Source: Toxonevra muliebris
Lineage: Eukaryota; Arthropoda; Insecta; Diptera; Pallopteridae
DNA length: 64,000 nt
Reading direction: 5' to 3'
NCBI GenBank assembly: GCA_963691655.1
Contig: OY829328.1
Coordinates: forward strand, 35,855,890 to 35,919,889
The position numbers and the translations under genes were made by a program. Positions 34,735-44,739 of this stretch are shown one piece after another (position 1 is the first letter of the stretch; each line of letters begins with the position of its first letter). The notes beneath the pieces were generated by a model. It searched no databases, was not told where the DNA came from, and saw nothing but the letters and a program-made list of their open reading frames with translations.

Positions 34735-35795
34735 GTTCTGAAATCCGATTTTGTTCGGAAACGGAATTTATTTCGATGTTCCGTGTTTTGAAATCAGATT
34801 TTCGGAATTGCGTTCGGATTTAATTCGATTGTAGATGTTCTGACATCCGATTTTATGAAATTTCAATCGGAATCAATCCGATCAGCTGAGAGCGTGCGGA
34901 TTTGTAAATTTGAAAAACGAACAGAAATTTTCAAAGACAAAACGAAAGAATTAGATGTGAAAAAGCGACTGTCAAAAACACTGGTGTTTTATTTTTGCAA
35001 AAATTTATTTATTCGAATATTTTAAATTGATGAAAATTCACTTTGTAGTTTTTGCAGTAATTTTAGTTGATCGCTTTCTGGGGGTAAATGGGTCACTACT
35101 TACCCGTACACATCTTGATGACGTTCTCGGGATCTCATCATCATCCTCGCTTATGGCAAATGTAATGTTTGCAATCCAGAAATTCTAGCAAGGGTTTCCT
35201 CTGCATTAGATAAATTGTATATCATGAACGCTCCACCACGTGTCGCTTTTATTGTGGGCCAGTTTCTTCTGTAGCTAACATTTCCAGTCGGCTATAAAAA
35301 ACATTTTACAAAACACTTACAATTTCTTATGACCTACCTCTTTCCATCCAATGACGTCTTTGGTTGGCGGTTCCTTGCTGTTTAATGATTGCGCCAGCTG
35401 CTTCCACTCACTCTCTATCTTCAAACGATCTCCCTTGCTCCATAAACTCCAATAATATTGCGTTTATAGCTGCATTTTTATATTTTTTCCTAATTATATG
35501 TATTACAAAATTTACAAATATTTTACAAAAATAAATTTTGTTTGCTTACATTTTTAAAAGCAATTTTTTGTTATTGGTTTTATTTTATGTTCTTGTTGAA
35601 TTTTTTAATTATTTAAACTTCAAAACAACTGTAATGTCAAAAATCGCTGAACATACCTCTCGAACATAAGTTCGAATCAGATTTAATTTCACTTCGAATT
35701 TTTCAATTTCCTTTTGAATGCAGAACACATTTTCGAATCCGAATCGGATTGCAATTCCGTTTCCGAAGCAATTGTTCTTCTGATGTCAGAAGTGA
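34735..35795 (-). mobile_element. Harbinger-like DNA transposon relict
   Basis: The two ends carry related inverted sequence: TTCGGAAACGGAATTTATT near 34,754 and, in reverse complement of the right end, TTCGGAAACGGAATTGCAAT near 35,745-35,770. More distant GATTCGAA/TTCGGATT-type words lie further in. The interior carries a degenerate Myb/SANT-like coding region on the minus strand. Harbinger elements typically encode such an accessory DNA-binding protein beside the transposase. No transposase is present here. Confidence 0.5.
35100..35480 (-). pseudogene. Myb/SANT-like DNA-binding domain, degenerate, with intron
   Basis: The minus-strand translation runs LLEFMEQGRSFED, then, after a frameshift, EWKQLAQSLNSKEPPTKD and VIGWKE. 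A 46-nt GT...AG intron follows (35,292-35,337), then ADWKC, a stop, LQKKLAHNK, and after another frameshift ATRGGAFMIYNLSNAEETLA and RISGL. The order 'LLEFME / W..LA..LN..GPP..D..GWK / DW+...KKLAHNK / ATGGGP...LS..EE' is that of insect Myb/SANT-like proteins linked to Harbinger transposons. The conserved intron position supports this. The frameshifts and stop make it a pseudogene. It would have been a nuclear DNA-binding partner of the transposase. Confidence 0.65.
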
Positions 35796-36546
35796 GCTAT
35801 ATTCTAAAAAGTGAGAGCTTTCATTTAAAAAAATAAATTCAATCTGACAATTTGTATAGGCTTTCTTAAATTTTTTTTCAAAAATTGCCTTTTTCGCGCT
35901 TTTAGGTGTATGTATATTCCCCTTGGGTCAAGTTCTTCAGAAACCTGAAAGACAGCACAGAATTTCATAGTTTTAACAATGGAATAACGTGTTTTATTGT
36001 CTAAAACTGAATGTATGCACATTATTCTTCATTCCATTCAATATTTTGCCAGTGACTGCACACTACGAAACATGTCTAAATTGTTACACACAGGTCTGTT
36101 TTTTACGCAATTTTACATTTACGCGTTATTTTAAAATCAAAATTTTGAAATCAAAAATTTTATTTAATCAAAAACCTCCTTTACAGCCCAGGAAATCTCA
36201 TTTTTAAGACAAAAGTATCATCTCAATCTCTAAAATAACAATTTAAAATCAGAGACTCACTGTCTTTCTCTCTTGTTCTGTCATACTGTTACCACCTGCC
36301 ATATCATTAATGAGATAAGACTACAGTTCCTCATGTGAAAAAACGACAATTTTGAATTTTTTTTAAGGTACTTTATTACATATTAAAATCGGGATTTTTT
36401 TCGATTTTGATCAAAGTCAAGTCTTAGAAAAAAGAGAAAAAAGTAGTTAATCTCCGAAACAGTAAATCTGAAAAAAGTTGCATAAAGCTTTCTCCCACCG
36501 GAATCAATCGCATTTTTTTAAAAATTGTAAAAAATTTGCCCACGCC

Positions 36547-37270
36547 TAGGGAAATGGTATCGATACTCGATACTTTGAGTACTCGATACTTTTACGCTGA
36601 TACTTTTTTACTCGATACTTTTATTATGAGTACTTGTACTCATTGAATACATTGATGCAAAGTTCTAAATGGAAATGCAATCAAAATTAAACAGTATAAT
36701 TTGTACTGTTTTGAATATATGTATAATTAGATAGAGCTAATGTAAATTTAGAAATACTTACCATAAACTGTTGAACAGGGGGTAGGTCGACATTATCTCT
36801 CTTAACTAAAGTCAGACAGAACTAACAAACATGCAAAAAATTTATATATTGTATATCCAGTTCTGTTCACCTTGTAATATGTACAACACATGCATATATC
36901 ACACCATAAATATAAAAGTGGCACAACCCAAAATTAAAAATTTTTCAAGAACCGATAAAAATTAAAATGTTCTCATGATAAAAATGCACATTATTTCCCA
37001 TTGCATAAGTTCTAAATCGATATCTACATTTTTTATATATTTTTTTATATATACATAGGAATACCATATGTATATAAAAATCAAAAACTTACCCCTAATT
37101 TGCAAATTTTTTAAACGCATGTTTAGATTTTTTTCTTACATTAGGTAGCGAAACCCGATACTTTAGGTATCGAGTACATTTATGTCGATACTTTTGAGTA
37201 CCCGATACTTTTCGGTCGATACTTCAAATGAGTATAGTATCGATACTTTCCCCCTGATACCATTTCCCTA
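36547..37270. mobile_element. hAT-like MITE with GTATCGATAC-rich ends
   Basis: A 15-bp perfect terminal inverted repeat, TAGGGAAATGGTATC, starts at 36,547 and its complement ends at 37,270. The adjacent 8 bases, CCCACGCC (left) and CACACCCC (right), match at 6 of 8, consistent with an aged hAT duplication. Both subterminal zones are packed with CGATACTT / GTATCGATAC / GAGTACTCGATACT words, probably binding repeats. The interior is AT-rich and noncoding. Confidence 0.75.
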
Positions 37271-38640
37271 CACACCCCCGTTTTTCGAATAATTTCCCTC
37301 TGGGAAATTTCTTTTAGGGGATTGTTATGTAAAACACATTAACGAATACAACGCACTAAGTTTTATAAAAATGGACCTACCCAGTTCGGAGATTAAGCTG
37401 TCGGCCATGCAAAAAGAAATGATTTTTGAGAAAAATTTAAAAAAAAATTTTAACTGTAGTCCTACCTTAATTCAATAATTGTGATGGACGAAATTAAAAA
37501 AAAACGCATGCATCCCAATTCATTTGAAACTAACAATATAATATTTTAAGATATTAAATCCTTCAAAGCAAAGTAAATATTTATCATAAGGAAAAGTCTA
37601 CACTTCATCACTCCTTTATTTTACGGTTATTGCTAATACATATCCTCGCTGCATTGCAACTGGTTTTGGCAGCATGTTACATTGATTGTTACCGTTGCTA
37701 CGTGAACCCAGTGAAATGTGAAAATGCGTGTTTACTTCCAACTTTGGCATCAAAACGTGCGCAGCAAAATAGCATTGAAAGGAAAAAATAAATATGTATA
37801 TTTATACAAAAGCAACAAACAATGACAACAACAACAGCAAACAATATCTGTGCTTTACTACATTGTGAAAAAGCGATAGTGATAGGGACTTAAATTTTAA
37901 AGTCGTCATACTGGTGATGCTATTGATAATGACGCTCCTACTGCTTCTGTTATTAGTACTGCTGCTACATCTTCCATTGCTGTTCCTTTCCTTCTGCTCC
38001 TTCCACTGTTGCTTCTTTCATAGCTGTTTCTTTTGCTGTTCGTCATTATTGCAGATATTGATATTGCTGCTATTGCTGATGATGACGATAATGCTAAGCA
38101 GCACAAGGACATCACTTGCATGCAAGCATCTCATTTTGATTTATTTGACTTGAATGTCTCATTTTTTTCGTCTGCAACAGTCAATTGGGGATGCTTTAAG
38201 TTATATGTATATATGCATGTTTATACGAGTATATATTCACTTGTATAGGAATTCAATTGTAATCGAATAGTATTGTGCATATTGCAGTAGTAATGTGCAG
38301 CTGCTGTGCATTTGCCATTATATCGTACGTTTTCATCATTTCTCTATTATATACGTTATATTTGTATTATACGTTTATATATTATACGTTAGTATATATT
38401 ATACGTTTCTATATCATAAGCTTAGAACAGCGTTAAAGAAGAGAAGAGTTTATAATTAAGTAAACCTAAGCAACTACGTAAGTATGATGAATATTGCCAA
38501 CTATATTAAAATCATAAAAATTCAACTTATAAATTTTAAGAGATCATAGGAAACACTTTGACGCCATACATAAATATATTTGCATTAGAGTGGATCATTT
38601 TCGTCTTTTGAGAAGAAATGAGTTTTCTGGTAATTATTTA
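37271..38640. other. Noncoding DNA between MITE and LOA element
   Basis: Contains CTG/TGC-rich microsatellite-like sequence at about 37,910-38,100. Frames through it encode Leu/Ser-rich low-complexity peptides. ATTATACGTT words repeat near 38,345-38,410. Nothing gene-like is seen. Confidence 0.5.
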
Positions 38641-38753
38641 CTCTCTTATACATAGGTTAGGTGAGGTTGTTGGGGCTGTTCATGAAAGAACACACTGAGA
38701 CCTATTGGTCCATTGTGATACCCTTGGGGCGAGTGTTACCTCTTGATCCCCTC

Positions 38754-41700
38754 CTAATTAAACCAATTTGTGCTTGCAATAAAACGTGATAAGTCTCTAA
38801 TGTCAGAGGTTGCCAGTTCTGTGAGTCTACCATAGAAGGGTGCTCCTAAAGTTTTGTGTCTGCGTGCTGCTAAAGCAGGGCAGTTACATATAAAGTGGAA
38901 AATGGTCTCTTCTTCCTCTTCATTTCTACAGCTTCTGCAGAAGTCATTATAAGGAAGACCTAGTCTACGTGCATGGCTGCCTATGAGGCAGTGCCCGGTT
39001 AGAATAGGAACTACCCTACTTATGTGGACACGGTCCAGATTAATGAGCGCTTTAGTGCGTTCATGGTCAGGCATTGGCCAAAACTGTCTGGCAATAGCGC
39101 AAGTTGGTTCCATTCTCCATCTGCTCTTCGCAATGTGGGAGAAGTGGTCTTTAATTAAAAGTTTACACGTGGCAAGCGGTATACCTGCATTACCAGTAAT
39201 AAGTGAATTGCTGAGTGTCGTACCAAGTTTGGCGAGGTCATCAGCCTTACAGTTTCCCTCAATGTCGCTATGCCCTGGCACCCATATAAGGTGCAGGTTG
39301 TATGCCATGGCTGTCTCGTTCAGAGACGATCTGCATTGTAGGGCAACTTTAGAGTTGTTAGCTGGACATTGGAGGGATTTTATTGCCGCCTGACTATCAG
39401 TGAAAATGCAGATATCATTACAAGGTATCGCATTACACCTTATCAGATTTGCGGCTTCAGTGATCGCAAGCAGCTCTGCCTGAAAGACGCTGCAATGATC
39501 TGGAAAACGAAAGTGCGCCGAAATGTTCAGGCGCTCAGAGTGAACCCCACCCCCAACCCTACCATCCAACTTTGAACCATCAGTATAAAAGTCGATGATA
39601 TCAGGGCGTATCACATTACTCGCACTCCACTCTTGTCGAGATGGAATATATGTGCTAAAGCTGTTGCCAAAGGATAGCGGGGACAGGGTGAGATCGACAG
39701 AAAGTGGAAGAAATTTAGTTTCACTAAGTATCTTACCATGACCATAATTTGTGCGGGACCACCTATGAATCGCATTCAGTCTCACTGCAGATATTGACGC
39801 TGAGGTCTTTCCGACTAGATCTATTGGAAGGAGATCCAAGATTGTGTATAGCGCTTTTGAAGGTGTCGTTTTCAGTGCTCCTGTAATTAACATTGAAGCA
39901 AGTCGCTGTACTTTGTCTAATTCTTTGTGATGGATGCTCTTTGAGATGACTGTCCACCATACTACTACGCCGTAGAAGAGAATAGGACGTATAACACTGG
40001 TGTACAACCACATGATTACCTTGGGTTGTAACCCCCATTTCTTGCCTATAGCTGACCTGCAAGCATAGAGAGCTATTGTGACTTTACGTACTCTTTCTGA
40101 CGTGTTGGCACGCCAGTTGAGTTTCCTGTCTAGGATGAGGCCAAGGTATTTGGCTTGTTCCGAGACAATAAGTGAACTACCATTTAGAGTTGGTGGATCG
40201 AAATTGGGTATAGAGTGCTTTCGAGTGAATAGAACTAATTCCGTCTTGGATGCATTGACCGATAGCTCACGGTGATCGCACCAGGACGAAAGGAGATTCA
40301 GAGCTCGTTGCAATAAGTCTACAAGTGTACAAAGAAATTTCCCGGAAGCGGCGATGACAACATCATCCGCATAGGCAACCACTTTGCACCCTGTTTTTTC
40401 AAGTTTCGTTAGGAGATCATTTACAGCAATGTTCCAGAGAAGTGGCGAGAGGACACCACCTTGCGGAGTGCCTCTGACCGCAAACCTTCTAATGGAAGAG
40501 GTTCCTAGCTGTGCGTTAATGATCCTATTCGTTAATAGAGTGTCGACAAAGGCCGCAATAGAGTCATCCCCCCCGAGATCAATCAGTGCTGAAGTGATAG
40601 CTGAAGGGAGGATGTTATTGAATGCACCTTCTATATCGAGGAAGGCTGCAAGTGCAAATTCTTTGAAGTGTAGGGATTTTTCAATCGACTGCACTAATTC
40701 ATGTAACGCTGTCTCAACAGATCTGCCCTTCATATAGGCATGTTGGGAGAGTGTCAGTTTCATTTGGATATTCGTCCTGATATATGTATCTATTAATCTT
40801 TCGAGTACCTTTAATAGAAAAGATGTGAGGCTTATTGGTCTAAAGTCCTTCGCTTTTGTGTGAGATGGTTTACCCCCTTTCGGTATGAAAACAACGCTCA
40901 CTTCAGTCCATTGCTTTGGTATGTATGTGAGACGTAAGCTTGCCTCGAAAATGGGACTTAACCAGGCAGTGAATACGTCATCTACGTTTTGCATTTCTGC
41001 AGGTATTATGCCGTCAGGTCCAGGAGACTTGAAAGGCTTGAAAGTGTGTATTGCCCATCGTATTCTATCTAAGGAAATTATATCGGGTGGTACACGTTTA
41101 GAGCTAGTATTCCCAGCAGAAGATGGATTTACTGTCCTCCTGCAGCAGGGAAAGTGTGTGTCGACTAGGAGTTCAATTGTCTCTGCACTAGATTTAGTCC
41201 AGCTACCGTCGGCTTTCGCTATGAACGATGGCATGTTTGGGCTAGTGGAGAGGATTTTTCTCAACCGACTTGATTCTGAGTTACTTTCTATCTTGCCGCA
41301 AAAATTTTCCCAGGAGGACCTTTTTGCGGTTCGAATTTCTCTCTTAAATTGGCGAACGCATTCTTTATATGCATTCCAGTCATTCTGCCTTTTAGCTGCA
41401 TTGTAAAGTCTGCCACATTCCTTTCTTCTAGCGGCAATGCTTGTGGACCACCATGGTGGTTTCGACTTGCCTCTAGAAGTTCTAAATGGGCAGGATATAT
41501 TTGTCGCTTTTTCACAAGCGGATGCGAGTGTCTCTACCACACTATCTAACTGTTGTGTAGAGTCAATATTGCTTGGCGGATCGTTTGGCAGTCGAGCAAT
41601 TAGGGATGTTCTGAATACACCCCAGTTTGTTCTTCTACGATTCCGATAGCGTATAGGTTTCCCTTCACACAAGTCAATATCGAATGTGATATATTTGTGA

Positions 41701-42329
41701 TCAGAGAAAGAATTTTCTGGAGATACTCTCCAAGAAGTAATATAACCGTCAGCTCTTGCATTGGCTATAGTGATATCTAGTACTTCAGATCGATTGGCAA
41801 CCTGAAAGGTTGGTGTATCTCCCTGATTACATATTCTAAGATTTTTACTCATGATAAATTCAAAAAGCGACTCACCTCTTTTATTTGTGTCGGTGCTATT
41901 CCACACCGCATGATGTGCATTTGCGTCAGCGCCGATCACGAGAGCGATCTTCATCAACTCTGCATCGACGGTGGCTTTCAAGATTTGTGGCGGTGGTGGT
42001 GCTTCTGCAGTGTCATGCGCCATATAAGATGATGCCACCCATATGGTGCGGCCTCGTTGTTCAATTGCAATCACAACATTATCCGCGTTACTGTAAGCAG
42101 ATAATATGAATGCGTTAATTTTCCTATTGACTAGGATGCATGACCTTGGTTTACCTTTGTCTGTGACATACAGCAACCTATAGCCAGTGATCCCCAGTCC
42201 ACAAACCCGGTTTTTGACGACCCAGGGTTCCTGGATGAGGATCATTTGTTCGCTTGTCTGCGACAAGCGAAGTAGTAATGCGGCAGAAGCCGCTTTACTG
42301 TGGTGTAGATTTATCTGGAGCGCTCTCAT
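38754..42329 (-). CDS. LOA-like retrotransposon ORF2 (endonuclease, reverse transcriptase, RNase H)
   Basis: A 1,191-residue polyprotein with no interruption. Residues about 1-225 are an APE-type endonuclease (LQINLHHSKAA, ILIQEPW, GADANAHHAVWNS, FSDHKYITFDID), which nicks target DNA. The reverse transcriptase follows, about 440-740: SPGPDGIIP, VVFIPKGGK, FRPISLTSFLLKVLERLID, FLDIEGAFNNI, GTPQGGVLSPLLW, and the catalytic YADD at about residue 652 (near 40,363-40,374). RNase H lies at about 905-1,035 with the acidic residues in FYTDGSK, FQAELLAI, FTDSQAAIKSL and the final WVPGHSDIEGNCKADDLA. A Cys/His region (about 1,105-1,150, CRSCRN...EEETIFHFICNCPAL) closes the protein. The start overlaps ORF1 by 35 bases in another frame, so ORF2 is probably translated by reinitiation or frameshift. 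All visible catalytic residues are kept. Confidence 0.93.
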   Translation of the reverse strand: MRALQINLHHSKAASAALLLRLSQTSEQMILIQEPWVVKNRVCGLGITGYRLLYVTDKGKPRSCILVNRKINAFILSAYSNADNVVIAIEQRGRTIWVASSYMAHDTAEAPPPPQILKATVDAELMKIALVIGADANAHHAVWNSTDTNKRGESLFEFIMSKNLRICNQGDTPTFQVANRSEVLDITIANARADGYITSWRVSPENSFSDHKYITFDIDLCEGKPIRYRNRRRTNWGVFRTSLIARLPNDPPSNIDSTQQLDSVVETLASACEKATNISCPFRTSRGKSKPPWWSTSIAARRKECGRLYNAAKRQNDWNAYKECVRQFKREIRTAKRSSWENFCGKIESNSESSRLRKILSTSPNMPSFIAKADGSWTKSSAETIELLVDTHFPCCRRTVNPSSAGNTSSKRVPPDIISLDRIRWAIHTFKPFKSPGPDGIIPAEMQNVDDVFTAWLSPIFEASLRLTYIPKQWTEVSVVFIPKGGKPSHTKAKDFRPISLTSFLLKVLERLIDTYIRTNIQMKLTLSQHAYMKGRSVETALHELVQSIEKSLHFKEFALAAFLDIEGAFNNILPSAITSALIDLGGDDSIAAFVDTLLTNRIINAQLGTSSIRRFAVRGTPQGGVLSPLLWNIAVNDLLTKLEKTGCKVVAYADDVVIAASGKFLCTLVDLLQRALNLLSSWCDHRELSVNASKTELVLFTRKHSIPNFDPPTLNGSSLIVSEQAKYLGLILDRKLNWRANTSERVRKVTIALYACRSAIGKKWGLQPKVIMWLYTSVIRPILFYGVVVWWTVISKSIHHKELDKVQRLASMLITGALKTTPSKALYTILDLLPIDLVGKTSASISAVRLNAIHRWSRTNYGHGKILSETKFLPLSVDLTLSPLSFGNSFSTYIPSRQEWSASNVIRPDIIDFYTDGSKLDGRVGGGVHSERLNISAHFRFPDHCSVFQAELLAITEAANLIRCNAIPCNDICIFTDSQAAIKSLQCPANNSKVALQCRSSLNETAMAYNLHLIWVPGHSDIEGNCKADDLAKLGTTLSNSLITGNAGIPLATCKLLIKDHFSHIAKSRWRMEPTCAIARQFWPMPDHERTKALINLDRVHISRVVPILTGHCLIGSHARRLGLPYNDFCRSCRNEEEEETIFHFICNCPALAARRHKTLGAPFYGRLTELATSDIRDLSRFIASTNWFN

Positions 42330-44037
42330 CTGAAGGATTCAGATCAAGAGCGCCGACGACCGTTAAATTCACGTCATCGTCGGAGCCCGACAGACTATCT
42401 TCCAGATAAAGATCGTCCAGATAGAGATCTACACTCGGTGTTATTGATGGTGCGGCGCCGTCCGACGTATCGCTGCACGCATCGCTACATACTGACATGG
42501 CAGCCTCGTCCAACGGTATGCTGCATGCCTGGGCTGCTTCGGTGTTAGCCGATGAACCCGGTGATAAATCGGTGGCACTGACGTCCTGTTTGTACACGTG
42601 AAGTGTAAGGGATGTGAAACCGAAGTTGATCACACCCCCCAGGCTCGCCAAGTGCCTTACCGACTCATCGTTTACGATGATGACAGCGGCTCTCCATCTG
42701 TCCACAGGTTCACCCACCTTCGCAACCTTCCAGTCACCGGTGGGAATCTGCGGATTGCTGAGTTTGATGCGTTCCAGGATCTTCTCAGGATCTCCAAAAG
42801 AAGATGGAACCCTAGTCCTGCATCTAGGACGGTTTGGAATGTCCTCCTTGCAGACGACATCCAAAGAAGCACTCGGCCAGACCTCACCGACTCGCTGGAT
42901 AGCGAGCCGGTAGAGGTCAACCGAGCGTTGGTCGGCGCACGAGACTAGCTTCACTCGGTTTTGAAACCAGCCATAGTCTCTGCAGCTAGGTGGAGGCCCT
43001 GGGTGCTCTAGCAGTACCAAGTCGAACACTTCCGAGAGCTTTTCCTCGACCAAGTACCAGTCCTTGTGGGAAATAGTGCCATCAATGCCGTTTCTGTCGA
43101 TAACGGCACGGACCAAGTGGTCCTTGGCTACCGCACAATAAGACCTAACAGGTCTGCTACCCGTGGGGGTCTTCGCAATGACCTTCTGCCTTTTAGGCAG
43201 AACCTCTTGAGAAGCGCCTTTTGAGCGCTGCCGTTTAGGCGGAGGATTTTTGCTGGGCTGATCAGCGAGTGAGTCCACCAACTTCTTGGCTTCCTCGAGT
43301 ATGACTTTTTGCGAGTCACGAAGCTCATCCGGATTAACCGTGCCCCATTTCCGAATGGCACGGTACGCATTTCTGCGCTCCAGATAGCTTGTTGGCTGCG
43401 TAGATGTGCTGCCAGGGGGCTTGTCCACAGTAGCTTCTGATCGAGGCTTCGCCAAGGATTGGTTGCTACTGGGGGAAGCCGAAGTTGGCCGGGAATGGCC
43501 TGTGACGTTTGTAGGAGCTTGCCTAGGCTTGGCCAGAGATTTACTCGCTACAGACGCCGAAGTGGCTGCAGCAGATGTGCTGGGTCCGTCCATAGGGACT
43601 AGGCGACCCACCACAGAAGAGATAGCCTTGAGAGGCTTGCTTGTAGTCTTCGTTCCAGGCTTGGCCGATGAGCTAGGACTACCGTTGCTGGGCTTGCTTA
43701 AGACCCTGGCTTTACTTAAAACCTTTGTAGCATTGTGAGCAGCCTTTGTTCCAGGCTTGGCCAGAGAACTCGGGTTGCTCGAAAAATCGTTATCCGATTT
43801 TTTTTGTTTGTTTGTTGTAGGCATAATTAATTTCATGATTGACTGCTTCGCCGGACCGAAGCCAAGCTCGGCAGTCGATAGTAGGAGTGGGGAAGTAATG
43901 GGGTCCACCACGGCAGCGCCCCATACCGTGGTAAGGCCGAAGTTACTCTCTGAATTGGCCAGGGATAAATACCAGAGAGGCTCCGTTAGCAGACAGCCTA
44001 TTTTTAACCCTAGCAGCCCGCTCAATACGGTTCTCAT
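42295..44037 (-). CDS. LOA-like retrotransposon ORF1 (DUF4780-type nucleic-acid-binding protein)
   Basis: The 580-residue frame is uninterrupted. Residues about 75-270 are a basic, Ser/Pro/Lys/Ala-rich low-complexity region with repeated SLAKPGTK- and SLAKPR-like units. At about 225-245 is NAYRAIRKWGTVNPDELRDS. A basic PPKRQRSK / LPKRQK stretch that could serve for nuclear entry lies near 265-290. From about 305 to 500 is a globular domain with YCAVAKDHLVRAVIDRNGID, DIPNRPRCRTRVP and WRAAVIIVNDES, which I recognise as the DUF4780-type domain found in ORF1 of several insect LOA-like elements. The tail is acidic. There are no CCHC zinc knuckles, unlike Jockey or R1 ORF1. The role by family is RNA binding and RNP assembly. 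The real start may be an internal Met (MKLIMPTTNK, near residue 67) rather than the first. Confidence 0.85.
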   Translation of the reverse strand: MRTVLSGLLGLKIGCLLTEPLWYLSLANSESNFGLTTVWGAAVVDPITSPLLLSTAELGFGPAKQSIMKLIMPTTNKQKKSDNDFSSNPSSLAKPGTKAAHNATKVLSKARVLSKPSNGSPSSSAKPGTKTTSKPLKAISSVVGRLVPMDGPSTSAAATSASVASKSLAKPRQAPTNVTGHSRPTSASPSSNQSLAKPRSEATVDKPPGSTSTQPTSYLERRNAYRAIRKWGTVNPDELRDSQKVILEEAKKLVDSLADQPSKNPPPKRQRSKGASQEVLPKRQKVIAKTPTGSRPVRSYCAVAKDHLVRAVIDRNGIDGTISHKDWYLVEEKLSEVFDLVLLEHPGPPPSCRDYGWFQNRVKLVSCADQRSVDLYRLAIQRVGEVWPSASLDVVCKEDIPNRPRCRTRVPSSFGDPEKILERIKLSNPQIPTGDWKVAKVGEPVDRWRAAVIIVNDESVRHLASLGGVINFGFTSLTLHVYKQDVSATDLSPGSSANTEAAQACSIPLDEAAMSVCSDACSDTSDGAAPSITPSVDLYLDDLYLEDSLSGSDDDVNLTVVGALDLNPSDESAPDKSTPQ

Positions 44038-44416
44038 GTGCTGATTTCACATAAGTACGTGTACTTACATAAAAACAAACGTTGGATCTATATGAGCAGT
44101 CTACTAGAGTTAATCCCCTGACTGCCAAACCAATGGGCACGGGTCGCATGACACCCTGGATTAGGGGAGTTTTTATTTAAGAGGGTTAGCTCCCTCCGCC
44201 TGGTCTATCTTAGCCAGTTACACATCAGATATCCAGGTGCGTCCTGTCATTACCAATGACAATCACAGGTCGCAACCGCCATTTGATTTGTAACTGTTTC
44301 CAGCCGTCACCACGTGGAGGTGATAGACCACACTACCATCAAGTCACTCAATTACGGCACGCATACGGAATACCGAAAAACATGTTATTCCCCTTGACGA
44401 CTGATGGCCCTACGGC
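44038..44416 (-). promoter_or_regulatory. 5' UTR and internal promoter region of the LOA-like element
   Basis: About 380 bp separates the target duplication from the ORF1 start. Non-LTR elements of this kind usually carry a TATA-less internal promoter at their 5' end. The element starts GCCGTAGGGCCATCAGTCG on the minus strand. No specific factor sites can be defended. Confidence 0.4.
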
Positions 44417-44739
44417 CTCTTATACATACATACATACTATAGATAAAGAAAATTGTGGATCAGATTGAATAAAAAAAAAATATAAAAAACGATTTCCTAA
44501 CAAAATATATTATGCATCAGTATTTGCCGGTTTGGAAGATACTGCCAAAACAACACAATTTTTTAAAAAATAAATAAAAATATAGTAATATAAAAATTTT
44601 TTGAAGCTGTACGCCCACTTTTCCAATTTTCCTCTTTTTTTTGCAAAACTCTTGTGACCGCAATTACACCAAATTTCAGAATGATTGGTCAACCCCTTTT
44701 ACTTACCTTTGTCCAGTTAGAATCGCATTTCAGGCCAGT

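Larger units (their letters stand above)
34190..36320. repeat. Inverted GGCAGGTGGTAAC segments around a nested Harbinger relict
   Basis: ATGTGGCAGGTGGTAACGGT (34,208) and the inverse of GTTACCACCTGCCATATCATT (36,289) face each other. Partial similarity extends outward (ATTAAT, GAATT) and inward (GAGAGA...GGCAGT/GACAGT). This suggests an older DNA element that received the Harbinger-like insert at 34.7-35.8 kb. Boundaries and family remain uncertain. Confidence 0.35.
38655..44416 (-). mobile_element. Apparently full-length LOA-clade non-LTR retrotransposon
   Basis: The element is 5,762 bp and transcribed from right to left. CTCTTATACATA is present immediately outside both ends (38,643-38,654 and 44,417-44,428), an exact 12-bp target site duplication that fixes the boundaries. 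Order: 5' UTR of about 380 bp, ORF1 (44,037-42,295), ORF2 (42,329-38,754) overlapping ORF1 by 35 bases in another frame, and a 3' UTR of about 99 bp. The 3' terminus ends ...CCTCACCTAACC without a poly-A tail. Both ORFs are uninterrupted, suggesting a young, possibly still competent copy. The LOA-like assignment rests on the ORF1 type, the presence of RNase H, and the overlapping ORFs. Confidence 0.88.

Noticed and set aside
38983..44044. Long plus-strand open frames opposite the retrotransposon ORFs (for example 40,885-41,406 and 43,406-43,738)
   Set aside because: They are antisense shadows of the strongly supported minus-strand ORF1 and ORF2 and encode no recognisable domains.
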